A stretch of 64,000 nt of DNA from the NCBI RefSeq assembly GCF_005166025.1, contig NZ_CP028923.1, positions 1,490,001-1,554,000 on the forward strand, written 5' to 3'. This document shows positions 44,601-52,603 of this stretch, in pieces. Under the pieces are notes generated by a model. That model did no database searches. It had not been told where the DNA came from and saw only the letters and a list, made by a program, of their open reading frames with translations. The DNA comes from Mangrovivirga cuniculi (GTDB lineage Bacteria > Bacteroidota > Bacteroidia > Cytophagales > Cyclobacteriaceae). The stretch's first letter is position 1. The number at the start of each line of letters is the position of its first letter. The position numbers were made by a program, and so were the translations under genes.

Positions 44601-45743
44601 CCCTCCATCAGTTCCCACGTAATATCCTTCGCCTTGCTCGGAAAAGGCACTTACTAGGTTGTAGCTCAGTGCTTTACCCGGCTTTTGGGTTTGGTGATAA
44701 TGTATGAAGCGTTTTTCGTATGGATCAACTTTAAAAAGCCCCTGATCAAAAGTTCCTATCCATATAATTCCGTTTTTGGATTCGGCAATGTTCCAGATTG
44801 AATTACTTTTTAATGCGTGGTTATTATATGGATCACGAAAATATCTGAAAAATTCTTCAGTTTTAAGATCGAGAATTATCAATCCTTCATTTTCTGTACC
44901 GATCCATAAGTTATGATCTTTATCTTCAAGAAGGCAAAGTATAGTTGTCTCACCTATTAGTTTATTAAATTCTTCATTCTCAATGGTGGGTAATTCAAAT
45001 TTGTATACCCCATCTTTAAAAACAAGTCTTCTTAAACCTTTTTGAAAGCCAATCCAGATATCACCATTTTTGGTGGTGAACATTGTTCGAACAACATCAT
45101 GAGGTATAGAAGAATGACTCTCGGTATCATAATTGACAAATCTTTTTTCTTTCTTATTAAATAGGTATAACCCTTTCCCCCAGGTTCCTATAAAGTAATT
45201 GTTTTGAGAGTCTTCAGCAATACCTACAATACTGGTTTCAGTAATTTTCCCATTATTGATGAAACCTGTATAACTATCAACTACTTTATTTTTTGGGTTA
45301 TAAGACATCACACCTGATTTTTCGGTAGAAAACCAGATTACACCCTTAGAATCAATTAGAGAGTTTGTAATTAGTTTATTGTCAAATTCAGAAGATAATT
45401 CGCTTAATCTTCCTGTTTCATTATCTAGAGAAAAGGCCCCACCACCATATGTACTTATCCAGATATTATTTTTCTCATCCACGTTCAATCCACTAACAAA
45501 ACCATTTTCCAAAGCATTTTGAGTGGAGTCATTAACAAAGGTTAATATTTCTTCACCATCGAATCTGTTTAAACCATATCGTGTAGCAATCCACAAGAAT
45601 CCATCTTTATCTTCCACTAATCTTGTAACACTGTTTTGAGACAATTCCACATCTATATGATGGAAATAAAGATTGTTAAGATCTTGGCTTTTAATACCTT
45701 GGGTTAGTATTAAAAGAATTATTAAAAGGGGGAGGTTTTTCAT
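41646..45743 (-). CDS. Hybrid two-component sensor-regulator (HTCS) of a polysaccharide locus
   Basis: 1365 residues. Signal peptide, then two seven-bladed Reg_prop propellers (repeats such as DKDGFLWIATRYGLNRFDGE and NGDIWIGFQKGLRRL) to about residue 690, a Y_Y_Y domain (YQYKLEGYDENWQEAETRNV), a membrane helix (IWAYIAYIAIIVSLLVW) near 795-812, a histidine kinase with His853 (FFANISHEFRTPLTLILSPL) and ATPase (LGTGIGLALTKELVELHDGR), a receiver domain with Asp1163 (LIISDIVMPEMNGYEL), and an AraC-type DNA-binding end (FTDLQYFRTTFKKQFGMNPS). All key residues are present. The periplasmic part binds an oligosaccharide and the AraC part activates the SusCD and GH3 promoters. It is transcribed away from GH3 and towards SusC. 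Confidence 0.95.
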   Translation of the reverse strand: MKNLPLLIILLILTQGIKSQDLNNLYFHHIDVELSQNSVTRLVEDKDGFLWIATRYGLNRFDGEEILTFVNDSTQNALENGFVSGLNVDEKNNIWISTYGGGAFSLDNETGRLSELSSEFDNKLITNSLIDSKGVIWFSTEKSGVMSYNPKNKVVDSYTGFINNGKITETSIVGIAEDSQNNYFIGTWGKGLYLFNKKEKRFVNYDTESHSSIPHDVVRTMFTTKNGDIWIGFQKGLRRLVFKDGVYKFELPTIENEEFNKLIGETTILCLLEDKDHNLWIGTENEGLIILDLKTEEFFRYFRDPYNNHALKSNSIWNIAESKNGIIWIGTFDQGLFKVDPYEKRFIHYHQTQKPGKALSYNLVSAFSEQGEGYYVGTDGGGLNYVVPGEETRYFNKSNSNLTSNSILCLEQDQDSTLWIGTWEGGVFTKKKGQKKISFFDQRTRNGSFGKYIFDIHKDSKNRIWIASFRHSLEVYNPETNEVHFFSPNIEDRKITSTTIHAVIEDQYGNIWTATEGYGIDKITLTDDLKTKTLTNYSPEHPIDSKQYLNHGFVSSFLLDSQNRLWAGSHGGGLNYFDEKSEKFVAITVVDGLPSNMILSIEQDDSGLIWVSTNKGLASVSPEDLVIKTYDKADGLQSSEFTKRASLKLKNGDLLFGGINGFNRFNPLNIPEIPTDGKVLVTDIKFNSENGTQYLVEKNKNILHSRNLNLPYSLNDFNISFTYLNYTQPNKNTYQYKLEGYDENWQEAETRNVAYYTNVPAGDYTFKVRAFNADGKPAENTASLKIHIDAPWYGTIWAYIAYIAIIVSLLVWRRNTIISREKLKTNLKIEHLELEKLKELDEMKSRFFANISHEFRTPLTLILSPLKTIYYDEHFSKHRKRITDIIRQADKLLNLINQILDLSKLESGSINPEFTVIDVSAFLKPVVYSFSGLAEKKYIRFSVRFPEEKIIASVDVDKLEKIITNLLSNAIKYTPEFGEVSFNLKSSENKFSFSVCDTGDGIAESDKEEIFKRYYQSSSSKSRNDLGTGIGLALTKELVELHDGRIEVGNNNKSGACFNVNIPINLTDIIPETVIALPGVKQSLIDNISELDVLEPDSVQSQNKEVDDDNSQKQTILIAEDNEEIQKFIVEYLKDEFEILSAINGARGLEIAIDQKPDLIISDIVMPEMNGYELCNTIKSNPELNHIPIILLTAKASDESFEKGYYSGADAYLTKPFDPNKLKMQIHNMLLTGKNFKKKITQKKHHKLTPKSPEIKNTDEKFVEEIVAIIEKNISEPNFTINDICKEIGMSRMQLYRRLKNAISMSANELIRHIRMQRAAQLLKLNKLSIAEITYQVGFTDLQYFRTTFKKQFGMNPSEFITLKQ

Positions 45744-45796
45744 ATAGCTATTTTAATAAAAAATATTTACCCATCCTTAATATATAACGCTTCTGA

Positions 45797-45809
45797 TACA
45801 AATACCATG
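45797..45809 (+). promoter_or_regulatory. Candidate hybrid-sensor binding site between sensor and GH3 genes
   Basis: TACAAATACCATG, 12 of 13 bases as in the motif upstream of susC. A looser inverted form occurs near 45880-45895 (GAAATGGTGTATTGTCAC). The spacer 45744-45934 must hold the promoters of both divergent genes. Confidence 0.4.
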
Positions 45810-45934
45810 TATTGTTGTGTCATTTATCTACCTGTCAGTCTTAATTATTTATAGAATTTGCAATACCCAAATACGGAAATGGTGTATTGTCACTTTTACA
45901 ATCCCATTTTTTTTAACCTCTAAATAAACTAAAT

Positions 45935-48199
45935 ATGAAAAACTTATGGATAGCATTTATTCTATCTGTTTTAACACTGTTGGTCTCTTGTGATAAAAGC
46001 TCTGATATGAAAACAATTGAAGCTTCAGCAGGCAACAATACTAACGCTTTTGTCGAAAGTTTGCTTGATAAAATGACAGTGGAAGAAAAGGTAGGACAGA
46101 TGACTCAGGTTACCATCGATCTTATTTTAAAGGAGAATTCTACTACTGAAATTGATCCTGACAAACTCCGAAAAGCTATAGTAGAGAAAAAAGTAGGAAG
46201 TATTCTGAATGTTAAAGGTCATGCTTACTCTTATGAAACATGGAGAAATATATTGACTAGTATTCAGGAAGTTGCTGAAAATGAAACTCCGAATAGTATT
46301 CCGGTTTTATATGGTATAGATGCTATTCATGGTGCAACTTATTTAAAGGGATCTTCCTTATTTCCTCATAATATAGGGATGGCTGCTTCGCGAAATAAAG
46401 ATCTTGTTCATAAATCTGCTTCTATTACAGCCTTTCAAACTCGTTCAAGCGGCATACCATGGGATTTTGATCCTGTATTAGGACTGGGACGTCAACCTTT
46501 GTGGTCAAGATTTGAAGAGACATTTGGTGAAGATGTACACCTTGTTACTGAAATGGGAGAAGCAGCAATAACCGGTTACCAGGAGGATGGTCTTAAAAGT
46601 AATACTGCCGTTGCCGCCTGCATGAAGCACTTTCTTGGGTATTCAGTGCCTTCAAGTGGAAAAGACCGTACACCGGCTGATATTTCTGATATTTTTCTAA
46701 AAGAATATTTGTTACCTCCATTTAAAGCTGCTGTAGAAAATGATGTAGCAACTGTGATGATCAATTCCGGAGAGATTAATGGGGTTCCGGTTCATGCCAG
46801 TAAGCATTGGTTAACAGAAGTGTTACGAAATGAATTGGGATTCCAGGGGGTTGCAGTGTCAGACTGGGAAGATGTTATTCGTTTGCATACTCGTCACAGG
46901 GTTGCTTCTACTCCAAAAGAAGCAGTTCGAATGGCGGTAGATGCCGGATTAGATATGAGTATGGTTCCTTATGATTATTCATTTTATGACCTGCTTGTTG
47001 AATTGGTTAAAGAAGGAACTATTTCTGAAGAAAGACTCGATGAGTCTGTTAGAAGAATTCTCAAGCTAAAATCCGATTTGGGTTTGTTTGCTCAACCAGT
47101 GAGCCCGGCGGTATCCGAAGAAGAATTGTTCAAGCCTGAGTTTGATACTGCTGCCTATACTTCTGCGGTCGAAAGTATGGTTTTAACTAAAAATGAAGGT
47201 ATTTTACCTCTTAATAAAAACACAGAGATTACTATTGCAGGACCTACCGCTAATGCCTTCGGTCCATTACATAGTTCCTGGTCATTTACCTGGATGGGAA
47301 ATGATGAATCTCAGTATTCTGAACAGACAAAAACTTTCTATGAGGGAATGAAAGAGGTGTTTGGCGAAGAGAATGTTAATTGTAATTCAACCAATGAATG
47401 GGATGATAAAGGTAATTATCAGCTGGGTAATGTATCCGGTTCTGATGTGATTATCCTTGCTTTAGGAGAACCTCCATATGCTGAAGGTCCCGGTGTGATC
47501 GATAATCTTGATTTAGATGAGAGGCAATTGAAATTAGCCAGGGAAGCAATGGATACGGGCAAGCCGGTGATTGCAGTATTCTTTACCGGACGTCCCAGAA
47601 TAATTTCCTCGATAGAGCCTGGCCTTGATGCAATTCTCCTTGGTTTAAGACCGGCAACTTTTGGTGGTCTGGCAGCTGCAAACCTTTTAGCCGGTGTGGA
47701 AAACCCATCAGGGGTGTTACCTTTTACTTATCCAAAACATTCAGGAGATATTGTTCATTATGATCATAAACTTACTGAAGAGATCAGAGAGGATATTCCG
47801 AATACCTATGGTCAGACCGGTTATCAACCTCAGTGGGATTTTGGACACGGGTTGAGTTACACTGACTTTAAAATTGAAAATTTAAAACTAGAGGAAAAAG
47901 AAATTTCAACTGAAGGAACACTGAATGTATCTGTTTCAGTGAAAAATACAGGGAATGTAGGTGGAAAAAAAGCAGTAGATGTTTTTATTAGAGACCATTT
48001 TGCTTCAATAACTCCATCTGTTAAAAGACTTAAAGCATTCAAAAAAGTTTATCTGGATCCGGGAGAAACCACCATACTTAATTTTAAGATTTCTGCTTCT
48101 GACCTGGCTTTTATAGGGCAGGAGGGGACCCCGGTCTTAGAACCGGGTGAATTTGATGTCATTATTGGTGCTTCTAAAGCTACGTTTGCCATTAAATGA
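45935..48199 (+). CDS. bglX: Glycoside hydrolase family 3, lipoprotein (beta-glucosidase-like)
   Basis: 754 residues with a lipoprotein signal (MKNLWIAFILSVLTLLVSCD). N-terminal TIM barrel with IPVLYGIDAIHGATYLKGSS, MKHFLGYSVPSSGKDRTPAD and the nucleophile Asp310 in GVAVSDWEDV. Next is the alpha/beta sandwich (VILALGEPPYAEGPGVIDNL) and a C-terminal fibronectin-III-like domain (YTDFKIENLKLEEKEISTEG). Enzymes of this type release glucose or related sugars from the non-reducing ends of beta-linked glycans. It sits opposite the hybrid sensor and should serve the same locus. The symbol bglX names the family type; the exact substrate is not shown. Confidence 0.92.
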   Translation: MKNLWIAFILSVLTLLVSCDKSSDMKTIEASAGNNTNAFVESLLDKMTVEEKVGQMTQVTIDLILKENSTTEIDPDKLRKAIVEKKVGSILNVKGHAYSYETWRNILTSIQEVAENETPNSIPVLYGIDAIHGATYLKGSSLFPHNIGMAASRNKDLVHKSASITAFQTRSSGIPWDFDPVLGLGRQPLWSRFEETFGEDVHLVTEMGEAAITGYQEDGLKSNTAVAACMKHFLGYSVPSSGKDRTPADISDIFLKEYLLPPFKAAVENDVATVMINSGEINGVPVHASKHWLTEVLRNELGFQGVAVSDWEDVIRLHTRHRVASTPKEAVRMAVDAGLDMSMVPYDYSFYDLLVELVKEGTISEERLDESVRRILKLKSDLGLFAQPVSPAVSEEELFKPEFDTAAYTSAVESMVLTKNEGILPLNKNTEITIAGPTANAFGPLHSSWSFTWMGNDESQYSEQTKTFYEGMKEVFGEENVNCNSTNEWDDKGNYQLGNVSGSDVIILALGEPPYAEGPGVIDNLDLDERQLKLAREAMDTGKPVIAVFFTGRPRIISSIEPGLDAILLGLRPATFGGLAAANLLAGVENPSGVLPFTYPKHSGDIVHYDHKLTEEIREDIPNTYGQTGYQPQWDFGHGLSYTDFKIENLKLEEKEISTEGTLNVSVSVKNTGNVGGKKAVDVFIRDHFASITPSVKRLKAFKKVYLDPGETTILNFKISASDLAFIGQEGTPVLEPGEFDVIIGASKATFAIK

Positions 48200-48220
48200 T
48201 GTTTATTTGGGTTTTTTGAT

Positions 48221-48247
48221 AAAAAGAGGAGCTAGTCTCCTCTTTTT
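48221..48247 (+). terminator. Rho-independent terminator after the GH3 gene
   Basis: Stem AAAAAGAGGAG/CTCCTCTTTTT with a five-base loop. Confidence 0.88.
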
Positions 48248-48264
48248 ATTTAATATTAGATAAT

Positions 48265-49373
48265 ATGAATTTTCAAAATATATTTTTGCCTGCTTTTTTA
48301 CTGATTTGTTTAAATATCAGTGGTCAGAATAACTACCTATTAATAGGAAAGTACGATTCAGAAAAAGAAAAAGGTATAGCAGTTTACGAATGGGATGTAG
48401 AAAAAAAAGATGCAGATTATATGTATACATTTAAAGATGTATCAAACCCTTCTTATTTGCTTTATGATTCCATCAATTCAGTTTTATATGCTGTTGAAGA
48501 GGTAGCTTCGCCTACCGGTGGCTGGCTTACTGCTCTTTCTTTTGATAAAGAGAATGGTGAATTAAAAAAATAAATTCTGCACCTTCAATGGGTGATCATC
48601 CCTGTGTATTGGCGATGTCTCCTGACAGAAGATATATTTTAATTGGAAATTATACAGGAGGTAATTTTTCTGTTTACAGAATCCGGGAAGATGGAGCAAT
48701 AGGAGAAAGGGTACAGACGATAGCTCATAAGGGAAGTTCTATTAATTCTCAAAGACAGGAGGCTCCCCACGTGCATGACCTTGTGTTTTCTCCTGACAAT
48801 CAAAATCTTTTGGTTGCGGACCTGGGCACCGACAGGGTAGAAGTTTACCAGTATAATGCAAATTCTGAAAAGCCTTTTTTATTAAAAAAGAATAGAGGAA
48901 TATCAGTACCTAGTGGTAATGGACCAAGGCATGTTAAATTCAATCCTGAAGGAAATAAATTGATTATAGCAGAAGAACTGAGTGAAACAGTGGGGGTTGC
49001 TAATTATAATAAAGGAAAACTCAAGTACATTAAAACTGAAAATTTAAATACGGATAAAGAGAAAGGTAAGGGTAGTGCTGCCGAAATTCAGTTTTTCCCC
49101 AATAGAAATAAATTTTTAGTTAGCAATCGGGGCGAAATAAATAGTCTTACTTATTTTGATCTTGAAGAAAATGAGAAGTTTACTTTTTCAGCAGAAGTTG
49201 AGGTTCCAAGGTATTTCATGATATTACCCGGAGGAAAAGAATTACTGGTTGCAGGGCAGAAATCTAACGATATAGTTTTAGTAGAAATACCTACAGAATC
49301 AAATGAAAATTCTGAACAGCGAACTTTACTAAAGACAGATCAACCGGTTTATATTTTACCCGTTTTTCACTAA
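48265..49373 (+). CDS. Secreted lactonase-fold (6-phosphogluconolactonase-like) beta-propeller (one frameshift in sequence)
   Basis: Two frames, 48265-48573 and 48588-49373, join when one base is added to the A run 48564-48570: GELKK continues as INSAPSMGDHPCVLAMSPDR. The joined protein of about 369 residues has a signal peptide (NIFLPAFLLICLNISGQ) and the seven-bladed propeller of the lactonase family (PF10282), for example APHVHDLVFSPDNQNLLVAD, SGNGPRHVKFNPEGNKLIIA and EIQFFPNRNKFLVSNRGE. As it is exported it more likely acts on a sugar lactone outside the cytoplasm than in the pentose pathway. It follows the GH3 gene after a terminator. Confidence 0.85.
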
Positions 49374-49533
49374 GGAAAAAGATTTTACTGATTGTAAAAT
49401 ATTAAGGAATATCTTCATTGAATGTTTGTTATCGAATTGTTAATAATAAATTGAAAATCAGCTTTGTATGTTAATTTTTTAAACACCCTGAATAAATTAT
49501 ACTTAAATTGTATTTTTAGAATGTTTTTATATA

Positions 49534-49541
49534 TACCTTTG
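49534..49541 (+). promoter_or_regulatory. Candidate Bacteroidota promoter -7 box of the cold-shock gene
   Basis: TACCTTTG matches the TAnnTTTG consensus of the Bacteroidota housekeeping sigma factor, 32 bases upstream of the cold-shock start codon. The expected TTTG-type -33 box is weak (TTG at 49508-49510). Confidence 0.45.
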
Positions 49542-49573
49542 AGCAATTATTAATACTATTACAATTTATTACA

Positions 49574-49765
49574 ATGAAAAACGGAACAGTTAAATTCTTC
49601 AATGAGTCTAAAGGATATGGATTTATCATTGATGATGAAACAAAAAAAGAATACTTCGTACACATCTCAGGTCTAGTTGACCAGGTAGTAGAAGGTGACG
49701 AAGTGAACTTCGATCTTGCCGAAGGCAGAAAAGGACTTAATGCAGTTGACGTTAAAATGAAATAA
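49574..49765 (+). CDS. csp: Cold-shock domain protein
   Basis: 63 residues, a lone cold-shock domain. RNP1 (KGYGFIID) and RNP2 (YFVHIS) are present. Such proteins bind single-stranded RNA and DNA as chaperones. The gene has its own promoter-like box and a strong terminator. Confidence 0.95.
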   Translation: MKNGTVKFFNESKGYGFIIDDETKKEYFVHISGLVDQVVEGDEVNFDLAEGRKGLNAVDVKMK

Positions 49766-49803
49766 TTCAAGATTTAACAGATATAAAAGTTATTAATTGC
49801 CTG

Positions 49804-49830
49804 AATCCCGGTCCTCGACCGGGATTTTTA
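49804..49830 (+). terminator. Terminator after the cold-shock gene
   Basis: Stem AATCCCGGTC/GACCGGGATT with a three-base loop and a T run. It overlaps the end of the convergent hydrolase gene by a few bases. Confidence 0.9.
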
Positions 49831-50688
49831 TTTTTTAAGCCTTAAAGGACTTAAAAAATCAACAACATTTTTCATTACTGTTTTCATATGGTTTGGTAAT
49901 GTTTTGTCAAGGTAAGGATGACTCATTCCAAATACATGATTCGCTCCTTCGATTATTTCTATTTTAATTGAATCATTTAATTTCCTAAGTTTTAAAGATC
50001 CTTTATAATCTACTGTTGGGTCATCTGATCCATGTATAATTAAAACAGGCTTACCAAGCTTAGCAATTTTTTCGGGGAGGTTATATCGCTCTTTATTGAG
50101 CTGAGTGTCTTCATAAAATTGATAATACATTGGCATATTTTGTCCGGTCCGTGCATTATCAATATATACAACTCCGTCTTCTTTCCACTTTTCAATATTA
50201 TCAGAAGGCATCCTTTCTATTGGGTTAAATACCGGAGCAAGCGCTATTGCAATGTTTATATCAGCATTTTCTATTGCAGCCAGTAAAGCCATAGAGCCAC
50301 CACGACTATGTCCCATAATTGCGATTTTAGAAGGATCAATCTCCTCTTTTGGTATTTCAGCAGGATAATTTGAAATCCAGTCAACTACCTTGTTAATTTC
50401 ATTAATTTCTTTTCCGTAATTATTATTACCAAAAGCTTCCAGGTCGCCAAAATTCAGAGGGTCTTCGGGAGTGGTTCCGTTATGACTAAAGTTAAAGGTT
50501 ACAGCAACAAGGTCTAATGAAGAGAATTCTTCAGCCATTAAATTCCAGCCTCCCCAATCTTTAAATCCTTTAAACCCATGACAGAAAATAATTATCGGTT
50601 TGGGTTTGTGAGAAGATTCATAACAAACATCGATTGCGATCGGTTTATCAGGTGTATCAGATTCAATTGTCGTAGTAATTTTTGCCAT
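49828..50688 (-). CDS. Cytosolic alpha/beta hydrolase (dienelactone-hydrolase-like)
   Basis: 286 residues from the ATG at 50688 (MAKITTTIESDTPDKPIAID); an upstream ATG adds 13 residues but overlaps a likely promoter. It has IIFCHGFKGFKDWGGW (oxyanion region), the elbow GHSRGG with the nucleophile Ser, the acid in HGSDDPTVD, and the histidine in GANHVFG. No signal peptide. Family members hydrolyse esters or peptides; the substrate is unknown. Confidence 0.85.
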   Translation of the reverse strand: MAKITTTIESDTPDKPIAIDVCYESSHKPKPIIIFCHGFKGFKDWGGWNLMAEEFSSLDLVAVTFNFSHNGTTPEDPLNFGDLEAFGNNNYGKEINEINKVVDWISNYPAEIPKEEIDPSKIAIMGHSRGGSMALLAAIENADINIAIALAPVFNPIERMPSDNIEKWKEDGVVYIDNARTGQNMPMYYQFYEDTQLNKERYNLPEKIAKLGKPVLIIHGSDDPTVDYKGSLKLRKLNDSIKIEIIEGANHVFGMSHPYLDKTLPNHMKTVMKNVVDFLSPLRLKK

Positions 50689-50800
50689 AACTGTATCAAT
50701 TACTTTAAAATATAAATTTTTCGTCAAAAAACGTACAATTATCCATGTGCTTACTTTGCAATAGCCCTAATTGATATTAATATTGTGTCGCATAAAAATT

Positions 50801-51778
50801 ATGACTCAGATCACAGTAAAAGAAATCCAGGCGCCGATCGCTTCAGAAATGACTGCTTTTGAGAAAAAGTTCAGGCAGTCCATGCAAACAAGGGTAATGT
50901 TGCTTGATAAAATAATGGGCTACATTATTAAAAGAAAAGGTAAGCAGATGCGTCCGATGTTTGTGTTTTTGAGTGCGGGTACAACCGGTGAAATATCTGA
51001 GTCTACTTATCGCGGTGCTGCACTAATAGAATTGCTGCATACGGCTACTCTTGTTCACGATGATGTTGTTGACGATGCAAATTATCGCAGAGGCTTTTTC
51101 AGTATAAACGCACTCTGGAAAAACAAGATTGCTGTGTTAGTAGGCGATTATCTTTTATCCAGGGGATTATTGCTATCCATCGATAATGGAGACACTCATC
51201 TTCTCAAGATTGTTTCTGAGGCTGTTAGAGAAATGAGTGAAGGGGAATTACTCCAAATAGAAAAAGCCAGGCATCTGGATATTACCGAAGAAGTCTATTT
51301 CGAAATTATTAAACAAAAAACTGCTTCTCTGATCGCATCGTGTTGTGCCGTAGGAGCTGCTTCTTCAGGAGCCAGTGAAGAGATAGTCAAAAAGATGAAA
51401 GACTTTGGCCTAAAAGTAGGCATGGCTTTTCAAATTAAAGATGATCTTTTCGATTACGGAGCCGATGAAATAGGCAAACCTCTTGGTATTGATATCAAAG
51501 AGAAAAAAATGACCTTACCACTGATCTACGCACTTAGCCAATCGAGCTGGATCGAACGTAAAAAGATTATTTTTAAAATCAGGAATAAAAGTCATAAGCC
51601 AAAAGTAGTCAGAGAAGTAATTGACTATGTAAAGCAATCCGGTGGGTTAGATTATGCCACCTCAGTGATGAACAGGTTTTATGAAGAAGCATTAGCCATG
51701 TTGGATGAATTCCCTTCATCAGAATACAAAGACTCCCTTTCTAAAATGGTGACTTATACTATTAAAAGGTCTAAGTAA
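50801..51778 (+). CDS. Polyprenyl (octaprenyl-type) diphosphate synthase
   Basis: 325 residues from the ATG at 50801; an upstream start is unlikely. Both aspartate-rich motifs of trans-prenyl synthases are present: LVHDDVVDDANYRRG (first, about 85-99) and FQIKDDLFDYGAD (second). GKQMRPMFV is the upstream substrate-binding block. Length and sequence fit long-chain synthases such as octaprenyl or solanesyl types, which make the side chain of menaquinone; the product length cannot be read with certainty. Confidence 0.92.
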   Translation: MTQITVKEIQAPIASEMTAFEKKFRQSMQTRVMLLDKIMGYIIKRKGKQMRPMFVFLSAGTTGEISESTYRGAALIELLHTATLVHDDVVDDANYRRGFFSINALWKNKIAVLVGDYLLSRGLLLSIDNGDTHLLKIVSEAVREMSEGELLQIEKARHLDITEEVYFEIIKQKTASLIASCCAVGAASSGASEEIVKKMKDFGLKVGMAFQIKDDLFDYGADEIGKPLGIDIKEKKMTLPLIYALSQSSWIERKKIIFKIRNKSHKPKVVREVIDYVKQSGGLDYATSVMNRFYEEALAMLDEFPSSEYKDSLSKMVTYTIKRSK

Positions 51779-51900
51779 ATTATTTTTTATTTGGAGGTCT
51801 AAATAACAATAAAGTCGATTGAGCAAAAAATAATTTCAATTTTTAGGTAACCTTTCGATTTCTCAAACACTAACTAATACAATTTAAAAATTATTGTATT

Positions 51901-52542
51901 ATGTGGAAATTAAAATTACTACCATTTTTATTTTTAACTGCTTTCATGTTTTCATGTGAGGATGATGATGAGGTATTGACCCCTGAAGTTTCATATTCAC
52001 AAACAACCTTTAATCCAGCTTTTTACTCTGAGGGTAATTCATCAGCTCCAAATATTAGCTGGAATGGAAATCAGGGATCCTTCAGTCTTTCCAGAAATAT
52101 TGAAGGATTATCGATTAATAGCACCACAGGCATGATTTCCTGGACGAAGCTTCTGCCATATGGTAATCATGAACTTGAGGTTATAGTTTCAAACTCTGCC
52201 GGACAAATCATAATACCAATTCAAATTTTAAATCCTGTACAAGGCAGATTTGTAGGAACCTATAGTGATAACAACTTTTTTGCTCTCACCTTTTTCGAGG
52301 ATGGAACTATAGAAGTTGATGCTAACAGCGAGACCAATCCGACGGAAGGAAGTGGAACCTGGGACGTGGTTAATGATGAAATAGTTGCGAACTATACCTA
52401 TACTGAAACTAATGAAAATTATTCAGTAAAAGGAAATATCAATCAGACGCAAAGTAATGCAGAATTTATTGGTGAATGGTACTTTGGATTTGGTGCTGCT
52501 CAAAGTTCATCCGGAGGTCCTGTTCGAGTTATATTGGATTAA
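51901..52542 (+). CDS. Lipoprotein with Ig-like and lipocalin-like domains
   Basis: 213 residues, lipobox at MFSCEDDDE. Residues about 30-105 look like a bacterial Ig/cadherin-type putative-Ig domain (GLSINSTTGMISWTKLLPYG) and the rest like a lipocalin-like or beta-barrel domain (GRFVGTYSDNNFFALTFFED ... GEWYFGFGAA). No function can be assigned. A hairpin follows at 52558-52594. Confidence 0.7.
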   Translation: MWKLKLLPFLFLTAFMFSCEDDDEVLTPEVSYSQTTFNPAFYSEGNSSAPNISWNGNQGSFSLSRNIEGLSINSTTGMISWTKLLPYGNHELEVIVSNSAGQIIIPIQILNPVQGRFVGTYSDNNFFALTFFEDGTIEVDANSETNPTEGSGTWDVVNDEIVANYTYTETNENYSVKGNINQTQSNAEFIGEWYFGFGAAQSSSGGPVRVILD

Positions 52543-52557
52543 CCTTGTGCAACAAAT

Positions 52558-52594
52558 AATAAGTAAGCCTTTTTAATTTTTAAAGGCTTACTTA
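52558..52594. terminator. Bidirectional hairpin between lipoprotein and amidohydrolase genes
   Basis: Long stem AAGTAAGCCTTT/AAAGGCTTACTT; AT-rich flanks but no long T run. It lies between the convergent stops. Confidence 0.65.
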
Positions 52595-52603
52595 TACTTT
52601 CAA

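Noticed and set aside
36885-49373. Complete polysaccharide utilisation locus with named substrate
   Set aside because: Only SusC, SusD, the hybrid sensor, one GH3 and a lactonase-fold protein are seen; a single GH3 does not define the glycan, so no substrate is claimed.
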